The position numbers were made by a program, and so were the translations under genes. The notes beneath the pieces are model-generated. The model did no database searches. It was not told the origin of the DNA and saw nothing but the letters and a program-made list of their open reading frames with translations. Shown here one piece after another: positions 1 to 11,960 of a stretch of DNA of 64,000 nt. How positions within the stretch are numbered: position 1 is the first letter of the stretch; every line of letters starts with the position of its first letter. Source of the stretch: Halicephalobus mephisto (lineage: Eukaryota > Nematoda > Chromadorea > Rhabditida > Panagrolaimidae); the NCBI GenBank assembly GCA_009193035.1, contig SWDT01000013.1, positions 310,001 to 374,000 of the forward strand, read 5' to 3'.

Positions 1-126
1 TATTATTCGATAAATCTTCAAAACAATAACAATCACGCTGAACTTTATTGGGATGAATTATTTCAAATTTGATAATTGTAGCTTCGTCCTGTGGTGTTAG
101 TTACACAAAATAAAACAAAAACTTAC

Positions 127-183
127 TATTTTTTCGCCAACTTTAACATTTGCTTGGGATACTCGTTGTATTACTACCCGCAT
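127..183 (-). CDS. D-aminoacyl-tRNA deacylase, first exon only
   Basis: The first exon encodes MRVVIQRVSQANVKVGEKI (19 residues), which matches the highly conserved N terminus of D-aminoacyl (D-tyrosyl)-tRNA deacylase. That cytosolic enzyme hydrolyses D-amino acids wrongly esterified to tRNA. The ATG (181-183) follows a TTTTTTTTCAG acceptor by one base, which fits trans-splicing. The exon ends at a GTAAGT donor (plus-strand complement at 121-126). The remaining 120 bases contain an open stretch behind a CACCACAG acceptor, but its translation does not look like the expected SxIGxGL segment, so the next exon probably lies outside the window. The stop of the upstream (-) gene is only about 125 bases away, so the two may share an operon. 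Confidence 0.7.
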
Positions 184-307
184 GCTGAAAAAAAAACTAA
201 AAATAAAATTTAAATTTAAATTAAATTAAAAAAGATAACTATGGATAAACCAAATTTTTTATAAACATAATTCCGACAAAAATTCACATATCCTATTATC
301 CTCAAAA

Positions 308-1799
308 TCAAACAAGAGTATCACCAGGATAAAACAAACCCAATTTCAAAAAAACAACGAGAATACGACCCGGTTCTTGTGGCATTCTCCACTCATATAT
401 GAAATCTTTTACTTTAACAAATTGGGCTTCTTTGAGAAGTACGTCTATTTCGTCAAAAGTCTGAAAAAATAAAAATAATTAATAATTTTAAATTTAAACT
501 TACTTTATCGTAAATTAATCTTTCTGGATAAAGTCTGGCTTTGATAATTGGAGCGTTTGCGTTGTTTAAAACTTTTTTCAATTCTTCAGCAGCAGAAACA
601 AATTTCGTAAAAGTAGCATGTCTTAACAAAATCGAAAACTTCATTTCACGGAGATTCGGAAAATAATTTTTATAAGTCCTGAAATTCATTTTTATAAAAA
701 ATCCAAAAAATTCACATACCCCGTGATCAGAAATGGATCGGATGGAACCATTAGAGAAAAATGAAGTTTTTCCACAGATGCAAAATAAGGACTGAAAATT
801 AATTTTTAGCAATACGGTAGAAACACAAAAACAAACTTTGCGAAATCTGATTCGGACAAATACCGGTATGGACTCGACAGAAGATGAAGGTTACGGATTG
901 TAAAAGTAATATCACTCGGTTTGAACTGAAATTGAAAATTAAATAAAAATAGCCATATGTTGAGAAATTAGACATGAATTTTACTGCAAAATGGTCCCAA
1001 CACGAAATTCCAAACGATGCTAAAAATAAAAGTATCCTAAAATTTTAATTTTAAATAATGATTATTTCGTAATTTGATAGAATTTTAAGATCAATTATAA
1101 TATTTAAAAAATTAAACTTTTAAGTAGTCTCGACGCGAAAATTTGAAATTTCTCAGGAACGAAAATATCCTAAAATCCTAATTTTAAAAATGATTATTTT
1201 ATAATTAGATTTCTAGAGATATTTTATATGGATAGATCTGGTTTTGGGAAACTTACAGATGGATAATAGAACAGACATAGAGTCAGCTCTTCGATGTGGA
1301 CGTTCTCCAACTTCTGGAGCAGAAACTGGCGATCTGCATGAAGGTTTATCTTCACGTTCTTTTGATCAAGTGCCGTAATGAGTCTCAACAAGGTCGGATC
1401 AGCGGACTTGGATCCGGCTCCGATTTTGATTTCGTTTCTTTCCGTCCTGGCCAATTTCGAAAAAAAAGGTTCCAACCAAGCAGAATACCAACCGACAGAA
1501 ATTTCCTTGACATTAGGAGCAGCAATGATCATTAGTTTCCGGCAAAATCGACGATCTACCCTTGGATTTAGACGGAAATGGATATAATGGCTCTCGAAAG
1601 AAACGTACTCGTGGGCGATTCCTATTTTTTCCATGTGCTGGATATGGTACATCATTCCCCGGAGGGCTTCTTTCCCGAGCATCGCAAAACGGAGCAACTG
1701 TACATGTCTGATGAAATTGAAGCTGCCAATGGTGTTCTGGATGTATTCTTGGAAGAGATCGGCCCAAAGTTCAGGGATCAGCGTCTGGTTCATTCCTAG
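308..1799 (-). CDS. uncharacterised nematode protein (possibly FTH/F-box-associated type)
   Basis: Five exons join in frame: 1257-1793, 837-925, 720-791, 504-678 and 308-460, with TGA at 308-310, giving 341 residues from the ATG at 1793. All introns are GT-AG and short (44-331 bases). The protein has no transmembrane run. Leucine-rich segments such as LENVHIEELTLCLFYYPS and the FPNLREMKFSILLRH stretch resemble the C-terminal half of nematode F-box proteins (FTH/FBA domain), but I see no F-box, so the family is a guess. The 5' end is unsure. A TTTTAG acceptor at about 1800 could join in frame to an upstream exon (1847-2017) starting with ATG at 2017. That would put its start about 70 bases from the divergent YIPF5-like gene and suggest a shared promoter. 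Confidence 0.65.
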
Positions 1800-2086
1800 C
1801 TAAAATGAAAAATTCCTTCATATATCAAAAATCTTTAAAAACTTACTTTTCCTACTATACAACCCGTTAGAATAAAAAAATAGAAGAAATTCGGGGATTT
1901 AAAGTGAGAAAGTTGAATTTGATTGAATTTTTTAAAGATGTAAATAAGTTTCCAAATCGTTTTGGCGTTTTGTGTTTTTTGCCAATTGGTTCTGTTTGTA
2001 ACGTTCTTCCAGCTCATCGAGGGTTCTGCTTCTGTTTCGCGGTTTTCAAATTACTTTATTTATTTCGTAACATTATTATATAAACA

Positions 2087-3274
2087 ATGGCAGATCCGTA
2101 CTACTATAACCAACAAAACCAGTCAAATTGGTTTGGACAGACGGAAAACCCGGGATGGCAAACGTTCGACTACACCCAAGGGAACCAAGCCGGTAAGTGA
2201 CTCCGTTTCGAATTCCATATGTTAGTTCTGCCAATTTCAGGATCGTCGTATGGACAGAATGGTGGTTTTGATAATTTTGGAGGAATTGGGAACGGAAGTA
2301 TGTTTATTCCGAACCAGAATTCCATCCCGAAGAACGTCGACGATTACGATTACGAAAACGAACCTCCTTTGTTGGAAGAACTCGGAATAAACTTTGACCA
2401 TATTCGACAAAAAACCTTTGCTGTTCTGAATCCCTTTGGATCTGCTAGTGCTGACGTCATTGCGGATCAGGATCTGGCTGGACCTCTGGTTTTTTGTCTT
2501 CTTTTCGGAGCTAGTTTGCTTCTACACGGGAAAGTAAGTCTGGTTTCATCCCCTTCAATTGTCCGACACTTGCATCTCAGGCATTTGTTCCGATTTTGAC
2601 AGTTTTAATTCAAAAATGAACTAATTTAAACAACTTATAAGATTTTAGTCATTTTAGGTAAATTTTCGTTTTTATAAATCTTCAAAAATTTAGATATTCT
2701 TAGAACTGAACAAAAAGTAGTTACAACCTAGTAATTGGGTCTGTAACTTCTGGATCTAAAATCAAAAATTGACCTTCAGAATCCTGGATTCTGAAGACTG
2801 ATCCTCAATTATAACTGTAAAATTGCAATATAATGCTTAAAATGCAAGTATCACAACACGATTTTTCAATGTTCTTCTGATTTTTCCAGTTGCAATTCGG
2901 CTACATTTACGGAATCGGACTTCTCGGATGTGTCGGGATGTATTCCTTGCTGAATCTGATGGCCGAAGAAAACAGATCCATTTCGTTCACCTGCACGGCC
3001 AGTGTCCTCGGTTATTGTCTTCTTCCTATGTCCATCTTGTCAATGATCACCGCTGTGTTATCTTTACAAGTAAGTTTTTCTAAAAATTCATTAATTTTTG
3101 CATAATTTTCAGGGTATTCTGGGTTACAGTATTGCTGGAGCAGCAGCATTCTGGTGTGGTTCTACGTCGTCGAAATTGTTTTCAATTACGTTGCAAATGG
3201 AAGGCCAAAGGCTGCTGGTTGCCTATCCTTGCACGTTGCTTTATTGTGTCTTTGCCCTCTTGGCCATTTTCTGA
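2087..3274 (+). CDS. YIPF5/Yip1-family Golgi-ER membrane protein
   Basis: Four exons, 2087-2192, 2241-2533, 2890-3069 and 3113-3274, encode 246 residues, close to the usual YIPF5 length. The N terminus is a polar Tyr/Gln/Asn/Gly-rich cytosolic stretch. It is followed by the family hallmark [19 protein letters not shown], then NPFG, DLAGP, and about five hydrophobic segments with GYCLLP and the C-terminal [12 protein letters not shown]. Yip1/YIPF proteins bind prenylated Rab GTPases and YIF1 and act in ER-Golgi vesicle traffic. The start is the first ATG of the frame, 70 bases from a possible divergent start. An AATAAA-like signal lies near 3380. It is the first of three closely spaced (+) genes and may head an operon. 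Confidence 0.9.
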
Positions 3275-3449
3275 TTATGAAACTGGATGACTAATCTATG
3301 AATTGCGTGTTATTATTTATTTTACTAATCTTCCAAGATTTTCAGAATTTTTAAAAAAGAATATAGGGAGAAATAGAATAATAAACATCCGTTTTTATCG
3401 GATTTTTATCTTTTTTGATTGATTTTTATATATTTTTTTGATTTTTCAG

Positions 3450-4375
3450 ATGTCAGATTTGGAAAAAAAATTACGCGAGCATAATTTGCTGGTGAATCAG
3501 AACAAAAAAGGGACTTATATGGTGGTTCAACCGACTCCAGGATGTGTGATCAAGTTCAAAAAGGCCAAATTACTGTTTTCTCATGAAGACGACCTTAAGT
3601 GTTTCGTCAATTTAGCCCACTGTTTAGAAGTTCCCGGTCCTGATGTAGATGTGGATGAAACGGAAATGATAAAAATGATGAGAATAGATTCAGAATGCTT
3701 CAAACTACCGTTGTCTCTGGGTGAATTGGATTGTGTGAAGGATAAACAAGGACAAAATGCACTAAAAGTATGTTTTTTATTACTTTATTACTTTATTTTT
3801 TGTATTTTTTTATTTTTTATTTTTAGTTTGATGTTGTGATCAACTCAGATTTTTATCACAAAAGATTTTCGCGATCAGAATACCACAAACAATTGACAAT
3901 CGCGGCTTTTATAAATCAAATCGAACAAGAACATCAAGTGAGAATTGCCAGATCGTCTCAAGTTATTTTGAAAAATAAAAAAATCTACGGTACTTTGAAT
4001 GCTCATATGATTCCAAAAACTATGAGAAAAGAACCGAAAAAACCGCAAATAATTGATCTGATGGATATTCAACGACCGTTTGACATTAATCCTCATGAGA
4101 ATGTTCAAATATGGGTGGAACAAGGCATTCAATTGAAAATAAGGATACTAGTAACTGGAGGAAAAGTTTTTTCTAAAGACTTGAGATTGGAAGCTAATGA
4201 TGATCATATTGTTTTATTGCAAAAAGGTGGAAAAAGAATAGCTGATTTTTTTATTCCTGTGGATTTGGATATAGAAGGATTAAAAGCGAAAATTGTAGAA
4301 CCTTGTGGAAAAGAAAAAAATAACATAGAAGGAACAATAATAGAATTGACAAGTAAATGCATTTTTCCTGGATGA
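3450..4375 (+). CDS. PIH1 domain protein (PIH1D1-like, R2TP component)
   Basis: Two exons, 3450-3767 and 3827-4375, encode 288 residues. The PIH1 domain covers roughly residues 15-150. Visible family motifs are QPTPGCVIK, the NLAHC.EVPGP segment, LPLSLGE and DVVINSDFYHKRF. The C-terminal half (PFDINPHENVQIWVEQG onward) fits the CS-like domain seen in PIH1D1 proteins. PIH1D1 links clients to RUVBL1/2, RPAP3 and HSP90 in assembly of snoRNPs, PIKK kinases and RNA polymerase II. The ATG follows TTTTTTGATTTTTCAG with no leader at all, which is a trans-splice site 175 bases after the YIPF5-like stop. The T-rich spacer fits a downstream operon gene. Confidence 0.88.
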
Positions 4376-4499
4376 ATGTTGATGGATAGTCATTCCTCGG
4401 TGGTAGAATACAGAGGGTATGTACAGTGAATATAGTTTTTGTTGAAATTAGATTTTTTATGATCTCGAAAATAAAAAATTAAGTTGGAAATTTAATGGT

Positions 4500-4765
4500 T
4501 TTAATGGAATTGCCGATGAATTTTTTTATTTTTTTAAAAATTAAATTATTTATTTTTTTTAGATTAAATTATTTATTTTTTTTAAAATTAAATTATTTTT
4601 TTTTTTAGATTAAATTATTTATTTTTTTTAGATTAAATTATTTATTTTTTTTAGATTAAATTATTTATTTTTTTAGATTAAATTATTTATTTTTTTTTAA
4701 ATTAAATTATTTATTTTTTTAGATTAAATTATTTTTTTTTAGATTAAATTATTTTTTTTTTAGTT
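4500..4765. repeat. tandem AT repeat upstream of LDHD
   Basis: About nine imperfect copies of a roughly 24-base unit TTAAATTATTTATTTTTTTTAG lie between the PIH1 stop and the dehydrogenase start. Each unit ends in a potential TTTTTTAG acceptor, so the array offers many weak 3' splice or trans-splice sites just before the LDHD ATG. Confidence 0.8.
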
Positions 4766-4774
4766 AATTGAAGG

Positions 4775-7228
4775 ATGTATTTGACGGTAGTCAAGTATTC
4801 GAAATTTGTCGGAGATGTTGTTCCTAGATTTGAATCTGTGTTAGGAAAGGAATTTGTTAAAACTTCTCTGGCTGTGAGGAATCAGTATAGTCACGATGAA
4901 TCTCATCATGAGTAATTTCAGGTTTAGTGAAAAAAATAATTTTTATTTTAGATCTAAATTGCCCGATGTTGTTGTTGTTCCGAAATTTGTCGAACAAGTT
5001 TCATCAATTGTTAAAATTTGTAATGAAAATAAAATTCCGGTTATTCCGTTCGGGACAGGAACTGGAATAGAAGGAGGAGTGGTCCCCGTTAGGGGCGGGG
5101 TCACAGTGGACCTGAGGGCCATGGATCAGGTCCTCGAGGTGAACGAACAAGACTTCGATTGTACTGTTCAACCAGGAATCACGAGGAAAAAGTTAAACGA
5201 GATAATCAGGGACACAGGGTTGTTCTTTACTGTAGGTAAAGTTGTTTTTATTTTTTTAAATACTTTATAAAAGAAATAAAAATTATTTTTTTTAATAAAA
5301 AAAAGATAAAAATAATTTTTTTTAAGATAAAAATTTAAATTATCTTTTTTTTTATTAAAAAAAATTGTAGAAAGTGATATATAATTTTTTAGGATTTTTG
5401 AATTCCCGCGCAGAGAGCGAGAGTAGGAAAAATGGTAAATCTGGTAATTTTCTGTTGAATTCAACTCTCCACGTGTTCTTACTCGCGCGCTCTTTTTAGT
5501 TTTCTCTAATCCTAAAAATTTATAGAATTTCCTCTTAAGACAATTTTGGAAGTTTTATTTTTTACAACAATATGAGTGCTTTAAAATTTTTGAATTCTAC
5601 AAAAGTAGAAAAATGATGAATTTTGTAATTTTTAATGGAAATTGATTATTTTAAAATTTTAAACTTTAGACTTTTCTAAAAATTCCTTTCTAAATGATTT
5701 TATTTTTTATTTAAAATTTTTGTTTTTTTAGATTTAAAATTTTTGTTTTTTTAGATTTAAAGTTTTTTCTTTTTTTAATTTAAAATTTTTTAATAATATT
5801 GTGCTGAATGAGGATTTTTCAGATCCGGGAGCAGATGCCTCAGTTTGCGGAATGGTGGCTACTGGGGCTTCTGGAACGACTTCGATAAAATACGGTACTA
5901 TGAAATCGAATGTGAAAAATCTGGAAGTAGTCTTACCTAATGGAGATGTCCTCTACACGAAAGGAAAATCCAGAAGACCATGGAAATCTTCTGCTGGATA
6001 TAATTTAATGGATTTGTTTATCGGACAAGAAGGAACCTTGGGGATAATCACGAATGCCTGTGTTCAGCTCCATCCTCGACCCTCGGTCCTGAGTGCCGCT
6101 GTTTGTAGTTTCGAAACCATCAGAGAAGCTGTAGAATCCGTCGTTGGAATCAAGCAATCTTCAATCCCTGTTGCTAGAATGGAATTTCTGGATTCTGTCC
6201 AAATCGAAGCTTGTAACAAGTTCACTTCGACTTCTGGAGGAAAACAACACGAAGTTAAACCAACATTATTTCTAGAATTCCATGGATCTAGTGAAAGAGA
6301 CGTCGACGAACAAGCCAAAGCTGCTGGTAAAAGATTTATTTTAATATTTTTTAAGTTAAAAATTGATATGTAATTTTCGGGGTTTTTTGAATTCCCGCGT
6401 AAAGGACGCGAATGTCGTGAGAGTGGGAAAAATGGAAATTCTCCGTCAAAATCGACTCGCTCTGTTTTCACTCGCGCTTCTGTTTTCCAATAATCCTAAA
6501 ATTTCTAAAACTTCTTAAAAGTTACTTTTAAAACAATTTTTTAAATTTAAATTTCTTATTTTTAAATAATACGATTCTTAAAGTTTTTAGGAACTTTAAA
6601 TTTCCCTAAAAACTATTGAGAATTCATGTCGAAGAAATTTCATGTTTTTTTATTAATTATTATTTTCAGAAGAAGTTTGCCAGTCCAATAACGGTAAATC
6701 TTTTGAATCTTCAAGAGATATCCACGAAATCAACCAACTCTGGGCAGCTAGACACAACGCCTACTATGCTACGATTTCTCAGAAGAAGGGTTCCCGAGGA
6801 TTCAGTACTGATGTCTGTGTTCCCATCAGTAAACTTCCACAAGTGCTAGATGAAACAAGAAAAGACATGGATGACCGTAATCTTTTCGGAACTGTTGTTG
6901 GTCATGTCGGAGAAGGCAATTTCCATTGTATCTTTCCTGTTGATGAACACAACAAAAACGAAATACAAGAAATTTGGGATTTTTCGGATCGACTTGTTAA
7001 GTAAGTTTCATATATTAATTTCCTTTACTTTTAATAATAATCAATTTTAGAAGAGCTCTTGCTGTCGGAGGGACGTGCACCGGTGAGCACGGGATCGGCA
7101 TAGGCAAGAGGGAGTACCTCAAGGAGGAGTTCGGCCCTGTCGGCTTCAATCTCATGAAACTTCTCAAGAAGACTCTTGACCCTAATAACATTATGAACCC
7201 TGGTAAGGTTATTGATTTAGATGGATAA
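4775..7228 (+). CDS. D-lactate dehydrogenase (FAD-linked, LDHD type)
   Basis: Five exons, 4775-4911, 4952-5235, 5823-6326, 6670-7000 and 7051-7228, give 477 residues in unbroken frame. The FAD-binding PCMH domain has [21 protein letters not shown] and the [19 protein letters not shown] signature, then [20 protein letters not shown]. The C-terminal oxidase domain has [10 protein letters not shown] (metal/substrate histidines), [12 protein letters not shown] and [11 protein letters not shown]. The enzyme oxidises D-lactate (and related D-2-hydroxy acids) to the 2-oxo acid and passes electrons to cytochrome c in mitochondria. The N terminus [11 protein letters not shown] is short and not a clear mitochondrial presequence, so a further 5' exon may exist. 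Introns 2 and 3 each hold a copy of a CG-rich fold-back repeat. Confidence 0.92.
5387..5522. repeat. CG-rich fold-back element, copy 1 (LDHD intron 2)
   Basis: This is a GC-rich island in an AT-rich intron. It opens with TTTTTAGGATTTTTGAATTC and CCGCGCAGAGAGCGAGAGTA and closes with ACTCGCGCGCTCTTTTTAG and TAATCCTAAAAATT. The ends are imperfect inverted repeats. A related copy sits in the next intron of the same gene. Confidence 0.6.
6373..6507. repeat. CG-rich fold-back element, copy 2 (LDHD intron 3)
   Basis: It has the same architecture and order as the element at 5387-5522: TTTTTTGAATTCCCGCG, then GAGAGTGGGAAAAATGG, then TTTTCACTCGCGCTTCTG and TAATCCTAAAA. The middle sections have diverged. 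Confidence 0.6.
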
Positions 7229-7261
7229 GTGGGTGAGAAGATTTATGAAATCTTTGGCATA

Positions 7262-9720
7262 TTAAAAAACTATTCCTGCAAAATTCGTCTCAGTCTGGAT
7301 AGTGTCGAATCTCCTTTGGGGACTCGAGGTTGCTGTTGCATCCAGCAACAAAACTGTTTCATTATTGAAGAAATATTTCCCTATTTTGGAGATGGGTTTG
7401 AATCGTTCTCTAAATCTAGACAAAGCTCCAATTCTCGGAGATTTGATGACGGAGTTCTTTGCCGGAATTTTCAGAACAGATTCATGAAAGCTCGAAGGTT
7501 CATTGGATAAGTTGAATGAGATTCTTTTTTGCGACTTGATCGCTGCAACTTCTGGTTGAAAACTAGAAACAGCAGAACTGAATCTCCTTTGGTAGTAATC
7601 CGGGGATGAAGATCGCCGAGGACCCGCATCCGCTACACTTAGAAGATTCGTGTTACTGAATCTTTTATGATTGTGATCAGACCCTAGTACATTCATTGTT
7701 GAAGCTGATGACGGGTAATGAGAGAGCTAAAGAGAGTTATTAGGATTTTTATAGAAAAAGATATTTTTAGGTAGTGATTTTGTAAAAAAAGATATTTTAA
7801 AATAACAATGTTATGAAAAAAGATATTTTTTGAATTTTCATAAAAAGTTGTTTTAAGTGGCAATGTTATCTAAAAACTTACTTGTTCAGTTTTAGTGTTG
7901 TTTGTTGTGACATTAGAGGAGAATTTCCTGTTTGACGCATCTGTTCTTTCGAAGAATTGATTATATTCATCGAATTCACTGAAATAAATAATATTTTAAA
8001 GAATTAAAAAAATAAACTTACTCAAATTTGTTTTTGCAACAAGAAAAGAACAGTTGGAAGAACACGGTTCTGAATTTCCTACTCATGACGCAATAAATCA
8101 GAAAATTAACTGCTGAATTCAACAAGGACAGGACATCCATGAAATCTCCCAAAGGAATGTAGAATTTTTCATGGAAAGTTTGAGAAGAGAAAATTCCAGT
8201 AAGAACGAGCATAACGCCTTGAGGTAATTCTGCAACAAGAAATATCGAAAGCACAGCGACCAACATGGGAGTTGTGTGATCTTTTGGGACTTTTTTCTTC
8301 ATTACCTGTAATTAGATTATTGGTAATTTTAAATTTATATATAAACTTACTTCACAAAGAGTTTTTTTCCTGTCAGAGACATTTGCGATAATTTTGAGCA
8401 ACGCAATAATTGAAAAAGTGAGTAAAATACACGGAGCAACTTTGAATATTATTCCTTGGGACCAGAATGCCATCTAAAAAGAGGAATTATATGGATTACA
8501 TACAAAATTAAAAAAATTTAAAAATTTAAAGTCATAAAAATTTTAAAATATATGAAATCAGAAAAATTAGAAAATTTTTAAAGTATATGAAATTAGAAAA
8601 AATAGAAAATTTTTAAAGTATATGAAATTAGAAAAAATAGAAAATTTTTAAAGTATATGAAATTAGAAAAAATAGAAAATTTTTAAAGTATATGAAATTA
8701 GAAAAAATAGAAAATTTTTAAAGATATATGAAATCAGAAAAATTAGAAAATTTTTAAAGTATATGAAATCAGAAAAAATAGAAAATTTTTAAAGTATATG
8801 AAATCAGAAAATCGCTGACTTTCATTTTGGTGCAGTCCTTTTCCAATGGCCGGACATGCCAGGTTGAAGTACCGGAGTCGTTTATGTACTCGTTTTCATT
8901 ATCGATGATTGATTCGATAAATTCCTCTCCTTTTGTTTGATTATTCTTTAATAAGGCTTCAACAACGGGAGTCAATGTTGATCCAAGACGAGAAGTGGAA
9001 AAATTAAAAACTCCATCATAGGGTTCAATCACGTCTTCTTCTGTCGGTTGTAAGCAAGTCAAGAATGATTCGGCCGGGATTTCCACTACCTAAAATTGAA
9101 GTGTTTTTAATAAATAATGAAATATCTAGAAATTAAACCTCGTAAGAAAGGAAATTCGGCAAGTTGATCGCGGTCATGACTAAGCACGTAATCAAGCTCA
9201 ATATCACTGTAAACTTCACTGTTATTGTTTTAGTTGGACCTGCAGTTGCTCTTCTGATTGTCAACACTCTAATCTGAGCTAAGGACACCTGGAAACTCAA
9301 TTTTCATATATGAATCATTTTTAAAAAATTCACCGTCAACCAGATACTTGTCGCGTGGAATATCACGCTTACGTGGGCGTGGGCGTACGTGAACCAAGCC
9401 CATCCTTCGCTGTAATCACTTGGTTCGCATCTACTTGCAGCAGTTATGAAGAAATGAGCAACTAATGTAAAATAACTCGTCATGACGATGATATCACATA
9501 GAGCCACGGCACAGAGCAGAACATTGACAGGCGATATCATTTGAGGTCTTGTTAGAACGATTACTGTGATTATGTTCATCAAAGTACCTGCAATACATAG
9601 GAACAATGCCAAATACGGATGGATTTCACCATATCCTGCTTGGAAAGTCGAAACAGCTCCGATCAGCCAAGTGTCGTTCGGCAGCGGAATCGAGCCAATT
9701 TCGCAACTTCCACCGTTCAT
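7262..9720 (-). CDS. DMSR-like peptide GPCR (myosuppressin-receptor-related)
   Basis: Seven exons, 9334-9720, 9139-9288, 8820-9089, 8351-8473, 8022-8305, 7882-7978 and 7262-7726, give 591 residues in frame. Seven hydrophobic segments are visible. Family cues: GEIHPYLALFLCIAGTLMN in TM1, ALCDIIVMTSYF in TM2, ATSIWLTVSLAQIRVLTIRR at TM3 (the DRY position is replaced), FWSQGIIFKVAPC in TM5, and SLLNSAVNFLIYCVMSRKF in TM7. These are hallmarks of nematode DMSR receptors for FMRFamide-like peptides at the neuronal plasma membrane. ECL2 and the roughly 190-residue Ser/Arg-rich tail are long. The exon 3 donor (GTCAGC) is weak. An in-frame ATG at 9768 is an alternative start. The ligand cannot be told. 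Confidence 0.85.
8495..8812. repeat. tandem repeat in GPCR intron 3
   Basis: Eight or so copies of a 34-35-base unit (AGTATATGAAATTAGAAAAA then ATAGAAAATTTTTAA) fill nearly the whole intron between GPCR exons 3 and 4. Confidence 0.85.
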
Positions 9721-10329
9721 CTTTTTTGTTTTTTTACATTTTACACCCGGAAACAGTAATTTCAACAATCCTGAAAATAAACAAATATATAAACGATTAT
9801 ATTAACGCGGAAGTTTGAAAATTAAAAATCTTCGACTTCATTGCCCGAGGAAAAAAGTTAATTGAACAAATTCCAAAAATTTTTTATTCTAGAAAAGTCC
9901 CTGATTCAGGATCTATAAACGAAAATTGAACTTCCTTTTACTCGAGTTTCAAATTGAAAAACTGCAAATTAACTCCATTTAAAGTTCATATAAAACCCGG
10001 CAATCTGATAACGAAGAAACGCGGAGGCGACAAATAAAAAATAATTTCAAAAAACAAAGATATTCATTGAAAAACGACGAAATAACAAATACGAAACACT
10101 ACGAAACCATTTTAAAACAAAAATTGCAAAATTAAAACCAAAGTTTTTAAGTTATTGTGGTTCAAAACTGGTCCGAAGCAATTAACATCAGAATTGGATG
10201 TTTTGACAACCGTTCTGGTGGGCTGCGAATAAGCAAGAACTTTCATTTGGCAGAGTAATCTCGGGTACCAGATTAAAATGGAGTACTAGAGAACTTTTTG
10301 ATGAATTTCAACTTTGGTCATATCTAGGA

Positions 10330-11130
10330 AAAAAAATTAGATAGTGTTCAGAAAATTCAAATTTTCGAATTTTACAGATACTATCCAAGTCTGCAGTGAA
10401 GAATAAACAAAACAACCAAACTTGGATAGTGTTCAGTAAATTCAAATTTTACAATCACTATCCATAATATTTTCCCTAGCTTTCTTTAATAATAATTCTG
10501 GATAGTGTCTAAAAACTCAAGTTTTTAAATTTTCGGGACATTATCCAAGTTTGGTTTTTTAATTGTATTGATCTTCAAACTTGGATAATGCCTAGAAAAT
10601 TTAAACTTGCAAATTTTTAAATTGTTATCCGAATTTTTATCCTGATATAGAAATGGAGCCAAACCTAAATAATGTTCAAAAATTCTAATTTCTGAATTCA
10701 TTAAACACTGTTCACGTTCATGGTCTAGAAAACCAGAGAGCTAAATCTGAATAGTGTCTGAAGAAGTCAGAAATTTGAATTTTTTATAAACTATCTAATT
10801 TTAGCACTTTAAAGAAACGAGGAAATAAAATTTGAATAGCGTTCAAAAGTTTAAATTTTTGAGTTTTTAGATACTATCCGAGTCTGCAGTCTGGTAAAAT
10901 AGAAACCAGATTTGGATAGTGACTGGAAAATTGGAAAATTTGAATTTTCTGGATACTATCCAAGTTTGGTCATCTTGTTTTTTCTTGCACTGCAGACCTG
11001 GATAGTGACTGGAAAATTCGGAACTTTCGATTTTTCTGGATATTATCTGAATTTACAACTAAATTTGAATAGTGACTGGAAAATTCGAAAATCTCAATTT
11101 TTCAGACACTATCCAAGTTTGGAATAACGT
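10330..11130. repeat. fold-back repeat cluster 1 (GGATAGTGTC family)
   Basis: About ten units occur every 70-90 bases. Each has a left arm near TTGGATAGTGTCTGAAAA and a right arm near TTTTCAGACACTATCCAAG, separated by 15-25 AT-rich bases. Examples start near 10425, 10499, 10912, 10998 and 11068. Several arms carry matched unit-specific changes, such as GTGACTGGAAAATT opposite AATTTTCTGGATAC. Between this cluster and the GPCR start (9721-10330) I see only AT-rich sequence. Confidence 0.85.
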
Positions 11131-11739
11131 TTGAAATTTAACAAAGAATAAAATTTTCATATTATTTTTCACAAATTTTTATGGATTTTGAACACGAACA
11201 CTATTTAAAAATTGAATTTTAGTTCCACTCAATTCTTCAATAAAATCAGTAACTTTCTTGAAACAGGAAATCACAATCAAGACCTCTCAACTCGATAAAT
11301 AATCCAATAATCTCAGAAGTCGGGTAATTTGAAACGAAGAAGACAGAAGACGTCAGGAAAAATTTCAAATCAGATATCCGAGTAATTTAATTTTCCAATG
11401 GGAAAGCCTAAAATTTAATGACGAAACATAGTAAGGAATATCAGTCAGAGTATTAGAAAACATAACTAAGTTTATTTTCTCCAATGGAATAGTTTTATAC
11501 TTTGACATGGGGATTAATTCCACGAAGAAATAGAGCCTTTGGGCAAAGGCGAATTGAGTCAAATGAGGGTGTAATTCAATTTTACCAAAAATCGAAAACA
11601 ACTTCAAAAAGTACATGGCTTATTTCAAAATTAAAAAAACAAAAATAATTTCCAAAAATCACAAGTCAAAAAGGGAATAACTTTAAAAATAAAAATTAAC
11701 AAAAATACACATTTATCCAAATTCTTTTTTGGCATTTCT

Positions 11740-11960
11740 ACAGTAATCTAGAAAAATTTAACTCTACAGTAAACTTTTAAAAAATCTATTTTACAGTAAT
11801 CCGGGAAAGAATCTATTTTACAGTAATCCGTGGAAAATTTCCATTTTACAGTAATGGCTAAAAAATCTTGTTCTACAGTAAACTACGAAAAAATCTACAG
11901 TAAGTCGTTCAAGTCTCGATTCTACAGTAATCCATGAAAAATTTCATTCTACAGTAACCC
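11740..11960. repeat. TACAGTAA tandem repeat
   Basis: Seven copies of a roughly 35-base unit carry the core TCTATTTTACAGTAATCCG with variable spacer. TACAGTAA/TTACTGTA is scattered throughout the window's non-coding DNA; this is its densest array. Confidence 0.8.

Noticed and set aside
1..108. Continuation of the deacylase gene as a second exon (DEATIIKFEIIHPNK…)
   Set aside because: Phase and acceptor fit, but the translation does not match the conserved second segment of the family, so I left it out.
11365..11616. 83-residue - ORF near the receptor fragment
   Set aside because: No membrane segments, no splice links to the fragment at 11909-12349, and no recognisable motif.
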